Below are positions 35,101 through 43,905 of a stretch of DNA of 64,000 nucleotides, in pieces; the first letter of the stretch is position 1; each line of letters starts with the position of its first letter. The stretch is from Saccharofermentans sp. Its GTDB lineage: Bacteria; Bacillota; Clostridia; Saccharofermentanales; Saccharofermentanaceae. The notes below the pieces were generated by a model that was given only the letters and a program-made list of their open reading frames with translations, made no database searches and had not been told where the DNA came from. The stretch is taken from positions 1 through 64,000 of the forward strand of contig JAIKVV010000081.1 of NCBI GenBank assembly GCA_024685385.1, read 5' to 3'. A program made the position numbers and the translations under genes.

Positions 35101-35778
35101 AAGGCAGAGTAATATGTCCTGGACTTCGCTGTCCGAAGGATAGATATAGTGGCAGTCTGCCGTTGCGACCAGAGGGATGCCGGTCTTGCGGGATATCCTG
35201 ATGAGGGAAGAATTGACCTTGGCCTGTTCGGGTGATGTATGGGCCTGTATCTCAAGGTAATAATTCCCTTCACCAAAGATCTTCTGATATTTAAGCGCGG
35301 CCTTCTCCGCTTCATCTTCCCTGTTGTCGAGTATCAGTTCCGAGAGTTTCCCTGCAAGGCAGCCCGAAAGACAGATGAGACCTTCGCTGTATTGAGACAA
35401 CAGTTCCTCATCTATCCTGGGTTTCCTGTAAAAGCCTTCTATATATCCTGCAGACACGAGGATGTTGAGATTCTTAAGGCCCTCATTGTCCTTGGCAAGC
35501 AATATAAGGTGATTGTATATGCTCTGACCAGCAGGAGCGGGATTTTTATCGAAGCGGCTCTGAGGCGCGACATAGACTTCACAGCCTATAACGGGATGTA
35601 TGCCTTTTGCAGTCATCTCCCGGTAGAAAGATACCGTGCCGAACATGGAGCCGTGGTCCGTTATCGCGCAGGCATGCATATCGAGTTCGTTAAGCCTTGC
35701 CGCGAGATCCGGTATCCTTGCGACACCGTCAAGGAGCGAATATTCGGTATGAAGATGCAGATGTACAAACTCGCCCAT
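32137..35778 (-). CDS. dnaE: DNA polymerase III alpha subunit DnaE
   Basis: 1213 residues, the normal DnaE size. N-terminal PHP domain (HLHTEYSLLDG at 6-16, DHGSMFG), polymerase palm with PDFDIDMSD active-site Asp pair (near 400), beta-clamp and HhH region (GIGRQVLQSL), and a C-terminal OB fold (MIVTLTCDDLAGSFEAI). In Firmicutes, DnaE partners PolC and extends primers; here it lies between uvrB (4 bases) and sir2 (overlap). ATG at 35778, with AAAGGGC upstream. Confidence 0.96.
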   Translation of the reverse strand: MGEFVHLHLHTEYSLLDGVARIPDLAARLNELDMHACAITDHGSMFGTVSFYREMTAKGIHPVIGCEVYVAPQSRFDKNPAPAGQSIYNHLILLAKDNEGLKNLNILVSAGYIEGFYRKPRIDEELLSQYSEGLICLSGCLAGKLSELILDNREDEAEKAALKYQKIFGEGNYYLEIQAHTSPEQAKVNSSLIRISRKTGIPLVATADCHYIYPSDSEVQDILLCLQTGSELSDPDRFRMEGNDYYVKSETEMRQFFPNVPDAIDNTGKIASMCNASYDFDTIHLPVFEVPEEYPDNKTYLEDLSYEGLAKRFDEYGIHAPQEEYYERLKYELSVINGMGYTDYFLIVADFISYAREHGVPVGPGRGSGAGSLVAYAIGITSLDPIMYSLVFERFLNSERVSMPDFDIDMSDDKRQIVIDYVRSKYGDDRVAHVITFGTLAARSAVRDTGRVMGMSQDIINSVTSKIPMTPGITLAGAMDEVPELKMLYEQDEKARNLIDISMKIEGLPRNASTHAAGIIISGNPITDFAPLATNDDTIVEQFAKNDVESIGLLKFDFLGLRTLSVIEEACELVKERTGEAPDIDHLDMTDQGIYKMISDGDTEGVFQLESRGMTEFMKKLKPDCFEDIIAGISLFRPGPMDQIPKYIASKNNPDKVAYEHYLLEPILNVTYGCIIYQEQVMQIVRDLAGFSMGQSDNIRRAMSKKKKSLMEKYRNLFIYGGIDDSGKAVLGAVNNGVDEKTAAHIFDEVSQFAGYAFNKSHAACYTFVGYQTAYLKYYHPVEFMTATLNSFCGDLDKMRFYISACSSMGIKVNQPDVNHSKGRFSIEDDGSIRIGISAIKNVGDAVAAQIVEERELHGLFRSFDDLISRCAGAGIGRQVLQSLTLAGALDSFGYARSAILSAVTNEYDKLVSSSRSNLTGQLTLFDFGDDSSSSRMITVPEIEEFPFEVRLAYEKEMVGIYLTGHPLTRYSETIDKIITFDMNDAADIEAMYGTEALDDDKPVCMAALITSKKVGYTKKKKMIVTLTCDDLAGSFEAIMMGLPLEKYNSLAEAGKAVIVTGKRHIRRESRMSLFVDSMFAMPENDETLNMVLSSPMVRYAKRVQNDFSEPVAEQPKKTKVQANETGPLDDGNAVKCVDVYFSASPGSMEYSRLLSFFAFFHGASPVRVIFSDNSFVVLDEVCNLDASWAVINRLKEMKGVENVSIGGEQDGN

Positions 35779-35782
35779 ATCG

Positions 35783-37783
35783 TCAGCCCTTTATCATTAT
35801 CAACACATCACGCAATTCTGCTGCCCGCTCGAATTCCAGTGATGATGCAGCCTTCTTCATATCCTTCTCCAAGCGCTCGATGAGAGCCTTGTCGTTGCGG
35901 TAACGGGAGGCATCTTCTTCGCCTGCGAGTATCGCTTCGATATCGATCGCAGAAGATGTCTTATCCTTCCTTCTTGTCTTCTCCTCTTCTTCTTCGCGCG
36001 TCTCGAATCTTGAAGTCTTCTTGACTGTCACGGGCACTATCCCGTGTTCTTCATTATACTCCATCTGTATCTTTCTTCTGCGGTTGGTCTCGGCCACGGC
36101 TCCCATCATGGAATCGGTGATCTCATCCGCATAGAGGATACACCTGCCGTTAACGTTTCTTGCGCAGCGCCCGATGATCTGTATGAGCGATCTTTCGGAA
36201 CGCAGGAAGCCTTCCTTATCCGCATCCAGTATCATCAGAAGCGATACTTCCGGAAGGTCGATTCCTTCGCGGAGAAGATTGATACCTACTATGACATCAG
36301 TCTTGTCCTCACGGAGCTTATTTAAGATCTTCATCCTGTCCACAGTCTTGATATCCGAATGCAGATAATCGACACGGATGTTTTCCTGCTTTAAGAAATC
36401 CGTAAGGTCTTCAGCCATCTTCTTCGTAAGCGTAAGTATGAGTGATTTCTCGCCCTTGGCAGTATTGGCCTTGAGTTCAGACAGGATGTCTTCGATCTGC
36501 CCTTCAACGGGTCTTATGAAGATCTCAGGCTCCGTAAGTCCTGTCGGCCTTATGACCTGCTCAACCACCTGTTCGCTGTGTTCCTTCTCATATTCCGCGG
36601 GAGTTGCGCTGACATAGATGACGCTTCTGAGTTTCGATTCGAATTCCGAAAATATGAGAGGTCTGTTATCGAATGCGGAAGGCAGGCGGAAACCGTATTC
36701 CACAAGGGATTCCTTCCTTGCGTGGTCTCCTCTTTGCATTGCTCCTATCTGAGGTATGGTCTGGTGGGACTCATCTATGAATACGATGTAGTCTTCGGGG
36801 AAGAAGTCCATCAAAGTACAAGGCGCGCTTCCGGGTGCTCTTCCGGATATGTGCCTTGAATAGTTTTCGATGCCCTTGCAAAATCCCGTTTCCTTGAGCA
36901 TGTCAAGGTCGTATAAAGTCCTCTGTTCGAGCCTGTAGGCTGCAACAGCCTTGCCTTCTTCTTTAAGTTCGGCGAGCCTTGAATCGAGTTCTTGGGCGAT
37001 CGTCTCTTCTGCCCTTTCAAGCTTTGCTCTTCCGGCAGCATAGTGGGATGCCGGGAATATGTCAACGAAATCGACTTTGGCTACTGTCTTCATGTCGAGT
37101 ATGTCGACATAGGATATCTGCTCTATCTCATCTCCGAAAAAAGAAATCCTGATGAACACCTTATCCGAATCGGGGGTATAGACATCTATGTTGTCTCCCC
37201 TGCATCTTACCTCGCCTCTGTCGGGAGCGAAGTCATTTCTCCGGTACTGTATCTCGATAAGTGATGAAAGCACCTCATCCCTTGATATCTCCTGGCCCTT
37301 TTCGAGCGAGATGACGAGTGATTCATAGTCGCTCTTATCTCCTATGCCGTATATGCAGGATACGGATGCCACGATGATAACGTCCCTGCGGGTCAAAAGG
37401 TTCCTTGTGGCTTCATGCCTCATCCTGTCTATCTCGCGGTTGGTGGAGCTGTCTTTTTCTATGTAAGTGTCAGTCGCGGAAATATATGCTTCCGGCTGAT
37501 AGTAATCGTAATATGAAACGAAATATCCGACTGCATTGTCGGGGAAGAGTTCCTTAAACTCAGCATAGAGCTGCCCTGCGAGTGTCTTGTTATGAGCTAT
37601 TATCAAGGCCGGTCTTTCTGTCCTCGCGATAACGTTGGCCATGGTAAAAGTCTTGCCCGATCCCGTAACGCCGAGCAAGGTCTGGCCCTTCATGCCGGAT
37701 TCGATCCCCGCCACGAGCTTGTCGATCGCCTGCGGCTGGTCTCCCGAAGGTTTATAGTCGGATCTTAAATTATAGAGCCCCAT
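35783..37783 (-). CDS. uvrB: Excinuclease ABC subunit B
   Basis: Damage-verification helicase of nucleotide excision repair. 666 residues: Walker A GVTGSGKTFTMANVI (39-53), the Tyr-rich beta-hairpin YYDYYQPEAYI, DESHQTIPQIGAM, helicase motif VI QIIGRCARN and a C-terminal UVR motif (LEFERAAELRD) that binds UvrC. ATG at 37783. It starts 4 bases after the ABC ATPase gene and is followed by dnaE at 4 bases; uvrA and uvrC are not in the window. Confidence 0.97.
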   Translation of the reverse strand: MGLYNLRSDYKPSGDQPQAIDKLVAGIESGMKGQTLLGVTGSGKTFTMANVIARTERPALIIAHNKTLAGQLYAEFKELFPDNAVGYFVSYYDYYQPEAYISATDTYIEKDSSTNREIDRMRHEATRNLLTRRDVIIVASVSCIYGIGDKSDYESLVISLEKGQEISRDEVLSSLIEIQYRRNDFAPDRGEVRCRGDNIDVYTPDSDKVFIRISFFGDEIEQISYVDILDMKTVAKVDFVDIFPASHYAAGRAKLERAEETIAQELDSRLAELKEEGKAVAAYRLEQRTLYDLDMLKETGFCKGIENYSRHISGRAPGSAPCTLMDFFPEDYIVFIDESHQTIPQIGAMQRGDHARKESLVEYGFRLPSAFDNRPLIFSEFESKLRSVIYVSATPAEYEKEHSEQVVEQVIRPTGLTEPEIFIRPVEGQIEDILSELKANTAKGEKSLILTLTKKMAEDLTDFLKQENIRVDYLHSDIKTVDRMKILNKLREDKTDVIVGINLLREGIDLPEVSLLMILDADKEGFLRSERSLIQIIGRCARNVNGRCILYADEITDSMMGAVAETNRRRKIQMEYNEEHGIVPVTVKKTSRFETREEEEEKTRRKDKTSSAIDIEAILAGEEDASRYRNDKALIERLEKDMKKAASSLEFERAAELRDVLIMIKG

Positions 37784-37787
37784 CTTT

Positions 37788-38495
37788 TCAGCCGTCCAAT
37801 CTTCCTTCCGTTATCTCGAAGAAGAGCTCGTCTAAGCTCTTCTCTCCTGCCTTCATGATATCAGTATTATGCCTTGTTGCGGCTATCTTGCCGTTCATCA
37901 TGATATTTACAACATCCCATGTCTCTTCGATCGTGTCGATCATGTGCGTGGATATGAGTATGGTCTTTCCCGCTGCCTTGAGTTCGTTGATCAGAGCTTT
38001 AAGTTCTTTGATCGCGTGCGGATCCAACCCCACGAGCGGCTCGTCGAATATTATGACCGAGGGGTCGTGGATGAGGGCACAGCAAATGGACACCTTCTGC
38101 TGCATGCCCTTGGAAAGCTCCCTTCCGAGCTTGCGCCTCTTATCTCCCAGTTCGAATCTCTCTATCAGATCTTCCATGTATTGTTTGTTGTCGGACTTGT
38201 AGGCGCGCCTTATGAACTCCAGGTGCTCATCGATCGTCAATGTATCGTAGAGTGTGGGAACTTCCGGTACATAGCCCAGCTGTCTCTTGGCATCAAGATC
38301 CTTATTGGAAATGCCGTTGATCTCGATCGTTCCCGTAAACTGCAGCAAGCCTGCTATGCATTTTATTATCGTGGATTTGCCTGCGCCGTTGGGACCCAAG
38401 AGCACGCCCGTCTCACCGTCGTTCAGTCTGAAAGACAGTTCATCTATGGCAACAAGCTTCTTATATTTCTTAGTTACGTTTTCGACCGTCAGCAT
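37788..38495 (-). CDS. ABC transporter ATP-binding protein
   Basis: About 235 residues. Walker A GPNGAGKSTIIKC, signature LSKGMQQKVSI, Walker B VIIFDEPLVGLD and the His switch STHM. The sequence resembles the exporter type (EcsA/YhaQ style). Start at ATG 38495 with AAAGGGGATT; the longer frame begins at a TTG lacking a ribosome site and would overlap the permease gene. Pairs with the 541-residue membrane protein just upstream. Confidence 0.92.
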   Translation of the reverse strand: MLTVENVTKKYKKLVAIDELSFRLNDGETGVLLGPNGAGKSTIIKCIAGLLQFTGTIEINGISNKDLDAKRQLGYVPEVPTLYDTLTIDEHLEFIRRAYKSDNKQYMEDLIERFELGDKRRKLGRELSKGMQQKVSICCALIHDPSVIIFDEPLVGLDPHAIKELKALINELKAAGKTILISTHMIDTIEETWDVVNIMMNGKIAATRHNTDIMKAGEKSLDELFFEITEGRLDG

Positions 38496-38508
38496 ATTTA
38501 ATCCCCTT

Positions 38509-40134
38509 TCAGGCGTCAAATCTTTCGAGCATGTATCTTGCGAATCTCAGAAGCAATAATACGACCAGGCCGTATATAACGGCAGACACGATATATCCCG
38601 CCGCCGTTGACAGATCCCAGGACATGGGTCCGGAAATCTTGGAAAACACGGGCAATATCAACTGTGAGAAGCCTTCCGTCAGGGATACTATCGTGATTAT
38701 TATCGCGTATTTTACGACCAGGAGCGTATATCTTCCCAGTTTCCTGAACAGCCTGACACAGACAAGAGAGAGCATCTCGCAGAAAAAGTCAAAAGATATC
38801 ATCAGCACCACAAAGGCAAGGACCATCTTCCAGGTGACGACTTCCGGAGATGCTATATAGAGTATCCCTCCGCAAAGCAGCGAATCAAACAGTATCTCCG
38901 GTATCTCTGCTGCCACGGAAACAAAGAGTTTTTGACGGGGCTCCTCGGGGATCATGTAGATAAAAGGCCTGTTGAACTCAAGTATCGTCCTTCCGCCCGT
39001 GAATGCCACTGTATTGAATACCATGATAATCGCTACTGCCCCGGTCACCATCAGATGGGGGTATTCCTCAATTCCGTCAGAAGTCCTCGCGAGCAGGAGA
39101 AAACCTGCGCAGACCAGGCGGAAGAGGAATGCAGCCTGGTTAACAAAGAATATCCTGGAAGTCCTTATGTTTTCGAAAACATGTTTATGGAAGATGGCAG
39201 ATAAGCCCCAGCCGTGCTTTAAGGTCTCCCTGCCGACCCTCGCGTCTACCGCAAGAGAAGTAGTGGCAAGATCCACGCCGGCTTTCCTTGCTTCCCTGAA
39301 ATCATTTGCCCGCTGGGCCATGCTGCAGGCTCGGTCATAGTATTCATATTTACCGAAGATGAGAAGCGCCATAAACACGCCCACAAGAAGAACTGCCGCC
39401 ATGGAACCCAACACAAACGGAATATAATTCCCGCCAAGGTGCCCCTCGTAAATAAACGAGGCCCATCCGGCAAAGGGAAAGGACCTTGCGGGCCATGCAT
39501 GTCCCAGATAGATAACCAGTTCATCCGCTTTAATGTTGAGAATGTCCCTTACACTGACATGAAAGTGGGAAGTGATCATGTAAAGAAGAGTGATGATCAG
39601 GATTATGTGATATCCGAGAAATACGTATGACGTAATGAAATACTTATTTCCTTCCGAAAAGAACACTGCCAGTACGACTCCGAGAAAATAGGCGATCAAC
39701 ATGATGACCAGACATAAGCCCAGCATCCAGAACATATCGTATATATTCATGTCGAACATGACAGTTAATGTCAGAGCCTGGCAGGAAATGAACCAGAGAA
39801 AGAACAGCATTCCCAGAAATGCTTTCCCGAAAGGGACCATGACCACCTTGAACCTTGTAAAAGGCCCCGAGAAATGAAATGTGCAGTCTGCCATGGAATA
39901 GTTCATCGGAAACAGCCTGTTTCCCAATATAAAACCGAAGTCAAAAGCCGCAATGAGAACGATCTCTATTATGGATACGAGAAGGTCGTTATTCCGGCTC
40001 ATCATCCTGAAAGAATATATGTCCATATTCTTCAGACTGTATATTCCCCAGATAAACGCGATCAGCCCGAGAGCGATCGCAACAGGTCTCCTCTTAAGAG
40101 AATGTACTGCCTTATACGCCGCGGGTGATAACAT
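38509..40134 (-). CDS. ABC exporter membrane subunit, large
   Basis: 541 residues with about twelve membrane spans; the layout resembles the family annotated putative ABC exporter (YfhO/EcsB-like permeases). The N-terminus has a hydrophobic segment preceded by Lys-Arg-Arg. It overlaps the DUF212 gene and precedes its ATPase by 13 bases, so the complex is ATPase plus permease. No substrate-binding protein is present, as expected for an exporter. Substrate unknown. Confidence 0.8.
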   Translation of the reverse strand: MLSPAAYKAVHSLKRRPVAIALGLIAFIWGIYSLKNMDIYSFRMMSRNNDLLVSIIEIVLIAAFDFGFILGNRLFPMNYSMADCTFHFSGPFTRFKVVMVPFGKAFLGMLFFLWFISCQALTLTVMFDMNIYDMFWMLGLCLVIMLIAYFLGVVLAVFFSEGNKYFITSYVFLGYHIILIITLLYMITSHFHVSVRDILNIKADELVIYLGHAWPARSFPFAGWASFIYEGHLGGNYIPFVLGSMAAVLLVGVFMALLIFGKYEYYDRACSMAQRANDFREARKAGVDLATTSLAVDARVGRETLKHGWGLSAIFHKHVFENIRTSRIFFVNQAAFLFRLVCAGFLLLARTSDGIEEYPHLMVTGAVAIIMVFNTVAFTGGRTILEFNRPFIYMIPEEPRQKLFVSVAAEIPEILFDSLLCGGILYIASPEVVTWKMVLAFVVLMISFDFFCEMLSLVCVRLFRKLGRYTLLVVKYAIIITIVSLTEGFSQLILPVFSKISGPMSWDLSTAAGYIVSAVIYGLVVLLLLRFARYMLERFDA

Positions 40135-40591
40135 AATAGACCACCGCTACAATGATTCCGAGAGCAAATCCCGCTATAACCTGCAGCGGGGTGTGTCCAA
40201 TGAGCTCCTTAAGCTTCTCTTCTCCCGTAACATTCATATTGAACATCTTGTCGAGACTTAAGGTGAGGTCATTGATCTTCTTGGCCTGGATGCCGGTCTG
40301 GAGCCTTACGCCCATGGCATCGTGCATGACGATTATGGCAAGGATGGCGGCGATCGCAAACTCAACGGAACCTACTCCGCAGATAAAGCCTGTCATGGTA
40401 GCAACGGAAGTAACCGTGGCAGAATGTCCGCTCGGCATGCCGCCGTCACCGAAGAGCCTCTCGATGCTGAACTTGCCTTCGGTTATGACATTATTGATGC
40501 ACTTGAATACCTGAGCAATGAACCAGGCCAGAACGCCTGCTATGAGTATCTTATTTCCGAAAAGTTCGTAGCAAAAATCTCCGAATGTCAT
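40112..40591 (-). CDS. Divergent PAP2-family membrane protein (DUF212/YuiD-like)
   Basis: 159 residues, about five membrane spans. The block GGMPSGHSATVTSVAT is the conserved PAP2-like phosphatase motif and MHDAMGVRLQTG the second. Members are listed as related to acid phosphatase/vanadium haloperoxidase; the activity is unproven. First gene of the unit that continues into the ABC exporter, uvrB and dnaE. Confidence 0.9.
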   Translation of the reverse strand: MTFGDFCYELFGNKILIAGVLAWFIAQVFKCINNVITEGKFSIERLFGDGGMPSGHSATVTSVATMTGFICGVGSVEFAIAAILAIIVMHDAMGVRLQTGIQAKKINDLTLSLDKMFNMNVTGEEKLKELIGHTPLQVIAGFALGIIVAVVYYVITRGV

Positions 40592-40646
40592 GTTCTTCCC
40601 TATAGCTCCCGTCCGGGCGCTGCCGCCCTAAGTCTCACGGCTTTAA

Positions 40647-40675
40647 TTCTATCAGAAAACGCCCCTTTTGACGAT
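40647..40675 (-). promoter_or_regulatory. Promoter of the DUF212-ABC-uvrB-dnaE unit
   Basis: TCGTCA (40675-40670), 17-base spacer, TAGAAT (40652-40647), reading leftward. The leader contains a GGGCG-GCAG-CGCCC hairpin (40629-40616) before the start codon at 40591. Confidence 0.55.
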
Positions 40676-40707
40676 AACTAACGGTGACGATATTGTTAAC
40701 AAACTGC

Positions 40708-41979
40708 TTATTCGAAGTAATCGAACTCTAGATCGAAGATCTTGACCGTATCCCCTTCCTTGATACCCTTGGCCTTGAGCTCGTCTATGATGCCGGAATT
40801 GATAAGGGATCTCTGGAAAAAGGCCATTGAATCGGTACTGTCGAAGTTTGTTGACTCGAGGACCGTCTTGATCCAGTCTCCCGTAACCTCGTAGACGGAG
40901 CCGTTCCTTACGATGTCGAACTTCTTCTTCTCTTCGAACTTATAGACCTTGGTGCCCTCATCGGGCTTATCGTGGATGACCGTCGGCGGGAGCTTGGATA
41001 CTTCTTCCGTAACCTTGGCGGTAAGCTCCTTTATGCCGATATTGCCGGCAGCCGAGATCTTGAAGACCTCATAACCCTGACCTTCAACATATTCACAGAA
41101 CATGTCGATGACCTCGGGGTCAGCCGAATCGATCTTATTTGCAACGACGATCTGAGGTCGGGATGCCAGTTCCTCATTGAAAGCCTTAAGTTCCGCATTA
41201 ATCGAATTGAAATCATCTATTGGATCACGCCCGTCAGCGCAGGATACGTCCACCACGTGAACAAGGAGCCTCGTCCTCTCGATATGGCGGAGGAAGTCGT
41301 GCCCCAGGCCCGCTCCGGCATGGGCATTTTCGATGATGCCCGGGATATCTGCGATTACATAGGACATGTCATAATCCGCAACAACACCCAGTACAGGTTC
41401 CAATGTGGTAAAAGGATAATCTGCGATCTTGGGCTTGGCGCGCGTCATGACCGACAGCAATGTGGACTTGCCCGCATTGGGATAACCTACGAGTCCGACA
41501 TCCGCAATGAGCTTAAGTTCTATCGCGAGGTTAAGCTCTTCTCCGGGCCTTCCCGCCTGGGCGAATTCAGGCGCCTGTCTTACGGCATTGGCATAATGCA
41601 TGTTGCCGAGGCCGCCTTTGCCGCCCTTTGCGACAACTTCCCTTTGACCGTCTTCAGTAAAATCACATATGAGCTTGCCCGTATCGGCGTTCTTAATGAC
41701 CGTTCCCACGGGAACACCGATCTCCAGGTCATCTCCCCTTTTACCGTACATCCTCTTGCTCTGACCCGAAACTCCGTTAGCGGCGACGAACTTGTGCTTG
41801 AACCTGAAAGGAGCAAGGCTCGTCAGCCTGGAAGTAGCAACGAATACCACATCACCGCCGTCCCCGCCGTCTCCGCCGTCGGGTCCGCCGTTGGTAACAT
41901 ACTTCTCCCTGTGGAAAGATACGGCTCCGTTTCCGCCGTCTCCTGCCTTTACATATATCTTCGAGTGGTCAATGAACAT
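40708..41979 (-). CDS. obgE: GTPase Obg
   Basis: Ribosome-assembly GTPase of the large subunit. 423 residues: Gly-rich Obg fold (GDGGNGAVSFHREKYV...GGPDGGDGGDGGDV), G domain with GYPNAGKSTLLS (G1), DIPGIIE (G3) and NKID (G4), and the C-terminal OCT domain (VYEVTGDWIKTVLE). ATG at 41979. It follows rpmA after an 82-base gap, the classic rplU-prp-rpmA-obgE order. Confidence 0.97.
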   Translation of the reverse strand: MFIDHSKIYVKAGDGGNGAVSFHREKYVTNGGPDGGDGGDGGDVVFVATSRLTSLAPFRFKHKFVAANGVSGQSKRMYGKRGDDLEIGVPVGTVIKNADTGKLICDFTEDGQREVVAKGGKGGLGNMHYANAVRQAPEFAQAGRPGEELNLAIELKLIADVGLVGYPNAGKSTLLSVMTRAKPKIADYPFTTLEPVLGVVADYDMSYVIADIPGIIENAHAGAGLGHDFLRHIERTRLLVHVVDVSCADGRDPIDDFNSINAELKAFNEELASRPQIVVANKIDSADPEVIDMFCEYVEGQGYEVFKISAAGNIGIKELTAKVTEEVSKLPPTVIHDKPDEGTKVYKFEEKKKFDIVRNGSVYEVTGDWIKTVLESTNFDSTDSMAFFQRSLINSGIIDELKAKGIKEGDTVKIFDLEFDYFE

Positions 41980-42061
41980 GAAGATTCTCCGTTTTTTTAA
42001 GAAAACAGCCTGCCAAAACTATAAGGCAGGCCGGTTTAATTCTTGCTCTGTTAAGTTAAGA

Positions 42062-42343
42062 TCAAGCTACAGGATATACAGAAACCTGCTTCTTGTCCTT
42101 ACCCTTGTGCTCATACTTGACGGTACCGTCGATAAGAGCAAAGAGAGTGTCATCGGATCCGATGCCGACATTGTTACCGGGATGGATCTTTGTGCCGCGC
42201 TGTCTGTAGATGATGTTGCCGGCGATAACGGACTGGCCGTCACCCTTCTTTGCACCGAGTCTCTTGGATTCTGAGTCACGGCCGTTCTTGGTCGAACCCA
42301 TACCCTTCTTATGAGCGAAAAGCTGTAAATTCATCTTGATCAT
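42062..42343 (-). CDS. rpmA: 50S ribosomal protein L27
   Basis: 93 residues. The N-terminal [14 protein letters not shown] is the Firmicute-type extension removed by the Prp protease, leaving AHKKGMGST, whose tail reaches the peptidyl-transferase centre. The body [17 protein letters not shown]...[12 protein letters not shown] is typical. GGAGGTG lies 6 bases before the ATG. Sits between prp and obgE. Confidence 0.97.
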   Translation of the reverse strand: MIKMNLQLFAHKKGMGSTKNGRDSESKRLGAKKGDGQSVIAGNIIYRQRGTKIHPGNNVGIGSDDTLFALIDGTVKYEHKGKDKKQVSVYPVA

Positions 42344-42374
42344 GATTACACCTCCGTGTGCTTCATTCGTTTCC

Positions 42375-42746
42375 TTAGTCTTCTTTCGAGTGTATTATCT
42401 CGATATAAGTATTGCCTTCCTCATTGACCGACGCCGCCAGGTTCATAAGTCCCAATTCAACGGTCCTCATAATGACCTGTGCCCGGTTCTTCGTGTCTTC
42501 GTCACCTTCCTCGGGAATCATTATCCTGACATTTACGGATTCCGATCCCTCGTCAATGATCCTTAACACCTTCTCATCGTCATATCCGCATATATCGGTC
42601 AGTGCATAAGCTGCCGTATAGCATAATGTCGATGCTCCCGCACAGATAATGTCATTACCTTCCTCGCCGTAGCCCGAATGTCCGGACATATAGATGGCGA
42701 TTATATTGCAGGTGACCTTGTCCCGGTCAACGATTACGGTGATCAT
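42375..42746 (-). CDS. prp: Ribosomal-processing cysteine protease Prp
   Basis: 123 residues. Prp trims the N-terminus of L27 before ribosome assembly. The His-Cys dyad is His23 in [11 protein letters not shown] and Cys35 in DIICAGAST. Located between rplU and rpmA, as in other Firmicutes, and overlapping the end of rplU by one base. L27 here carries the matching cleavable leader. Confidence 0.95.
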   Translation of the reverse strand: MITVIVDRDKVTCNIIAIYMSGHSGYGEEGNDIICAGASTLCYTAAYALTDICGYDDEKVLRIIDEGSESVNVRIMIPEEGDEDTKNRAQVIMRTVELGLMNLAASVNEEGNTYIEIIHSKED

Positions 42747-43051
42747 CAGATGTTGATCGCCGTTACACGTACACGTGTGTAAGGCTGTCTGTGGCCTGTC
42801 TTACGGCGGTAACCCTTCTTGGGCTTGTACTTCATGACTGTAACCTTGCGGTTCTTGCCCTGGCTTACGATCTCGCCTGTAACAGTTGCCTTCAGATCTT
42901 CGCCGGCCTTCATGCCGTCGTCAGCGGATACAGCAAGTACTTCTTCGAAAGTAACGGTATCACCAGCCTCGCCTTCGAGCTTCTCTACGAAGATCTCGTC
43001 GTCAACTGCAACCTTGTACTGCTTGCCGCCTGTCTTGATAACTGCGTACAT
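42746..43051 (-). CDS. rplU: 50S ribosomal protein L21
   Basis: 101 residues, starting [14 protein letters not shown] and ending with the RNA-binding [17 protein letters not shown] stretch. Binds 23S rRNA at the back of the large subunit. GGAGGACA precedes the ATG. First gene of the ribosomal operon. Confidence 0.97.
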   Translation of the reverse strand: MYAVIKTGGKQYKVAVDDEIFVEKLEGEAGDTVTFEEVLAVSADDGMKAGEDLKATVTGEIVSQGKNRKVTVMKYKPKKGYRRKTGHRQPYTRVRVTAINI

Positions 43052-43168
43052 TTTGTGTCCTCCTGTTCATCCAGTCTCGCTGCTCCTGAGGCAGTGCAAA
43101 CGCCCGTAAACATTATGTTTGACGTTGCGAAAAGCGCACGTTTAGAAGCCCCGCGCATGCGGTCACCC
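43052..43168 (-). promoter_or_regulatory. Leader of the rplU-prp-rpmA-obgE operon (L21 leader candidate)
   Basis: About 115 bases from the predicted start to the rplU ATG, with GC-rich complementary segments (GCGGGTGACCGC, GCGCGGGGC). Firmicute rplU operons commonly carry an L21-binding autoregulatory leader at this place. I could not match a consensus structure by eye, so the regulatory role is inferred from position. Confidence 0.5.
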
Positions 43169-43172
43169 GCAT

Positions 43173-43201
43173 ATACTACCAACATAGCCCTGATTTTGCA
43201 A
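43173..43201 (-). promoter_or_regulatory. Promoter of the rplU operon
   Basis: TTGCAA (43201-43196), 17-base spacer, TAGTAT (43178-43173), reading leftward into the L21 leader. Confidence 0.65.
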
Positions 43202-43236
43202 GAGGAAAATGAATAAAACTGCAGTATTTATATGTA

Positions 43237-43896
43237 TTAATGCTTTTGAAGCGTTATCACACGGTTGCAGCAGTTTGCGACCTCATCATCATGAGTAACG
43301 ATGACAAATGTCATTCCGAGCGTGGAATTCAGTTCGCGTATAAGATCGATGATCTCTTTCTCGGTCTCTGAATCCAGAGATCCTGTCGGCTCATCCGCAA
43401 GAACGAGCATGGGATCACTGATTATGGCACGGCCTATTGCTACACGCTGCTTCTCACCGCCTGACAATTTATCCGGGTAGGAATCGGCCAATTTCCTTAT
43501 ACCGAGCCTGTCAAGCACGGCATTTGTCCTGGAATTGCGTTCGGAACGCGGGAGTTTTGTTTCCCAAAGACCAAGTTCAACATTTTCGAATACAGTATAA
43601 TCATTTATCAGAGCGAAATGCTGCAGTATCATGCCTACACGGTTGCGGCGGAATTCTATTCCGTCCCTTGTGCTGCGGATATCAGTTTCTGTCCCGTCAA
43701 AAAGATACTTACCGCTGTCGGGATAGTCAATACCTGCAAGTATGTTCAGCAATGTTGTCTTGCCGCAGCCGCTCTTCCCCATAATGGCAACCAGTTCGCC
43801 TTTTTCGATCTTAAGCGACAGATCCTTATGGACTATTGTTTCTTTGTTGCCTGTCTTGAAACTTTTACAGATGTTATCCAGTTCAATAAATGCCAT
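43237..43896 (-). CDS. ABC transporter ATPase of the bacteriocin-like locus
   Basis: 219 residues of the MacB/LolD type: GKSGCGKTTLLNILAG (Walker A), LSGGEKQRVAIGRAI (signature), LVLADEPTGSLD (Walker B) and VIVTHDDE (His switch). Powers the two FtsX-like permeases encoded just upstream. Starts 9 bases after the second permease. Last gene of the unit. Confidence 0.93.
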   Translation of the reverse strand: MAFIELDNICKSFKTGNKETIVHKDLSLKIEKGELVAIMGKSGCGKTTLLNILAGIDYPDSGKYLFDGTETDIRSTRDGIEFRRNRVGMILQHFALINDYTVFENVELGLWETKLPRSERNSRTNAVLDRLGIRKLADSYPDKLSGGEKQRVAIGRAIISDPMLVLADEPTGSLDSETEKEIIDLIRELNSTLGMTFVIVTHDDEVANCCNRVITLQKH

Positions 43897-43905
43897 ATAA
43901 ATCTC

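Noticed and set aside
40972-42000. 342-residue plus-strand frame opposite obgE
   Set aside because: Shadow of Obg; no ribosome site or domain.
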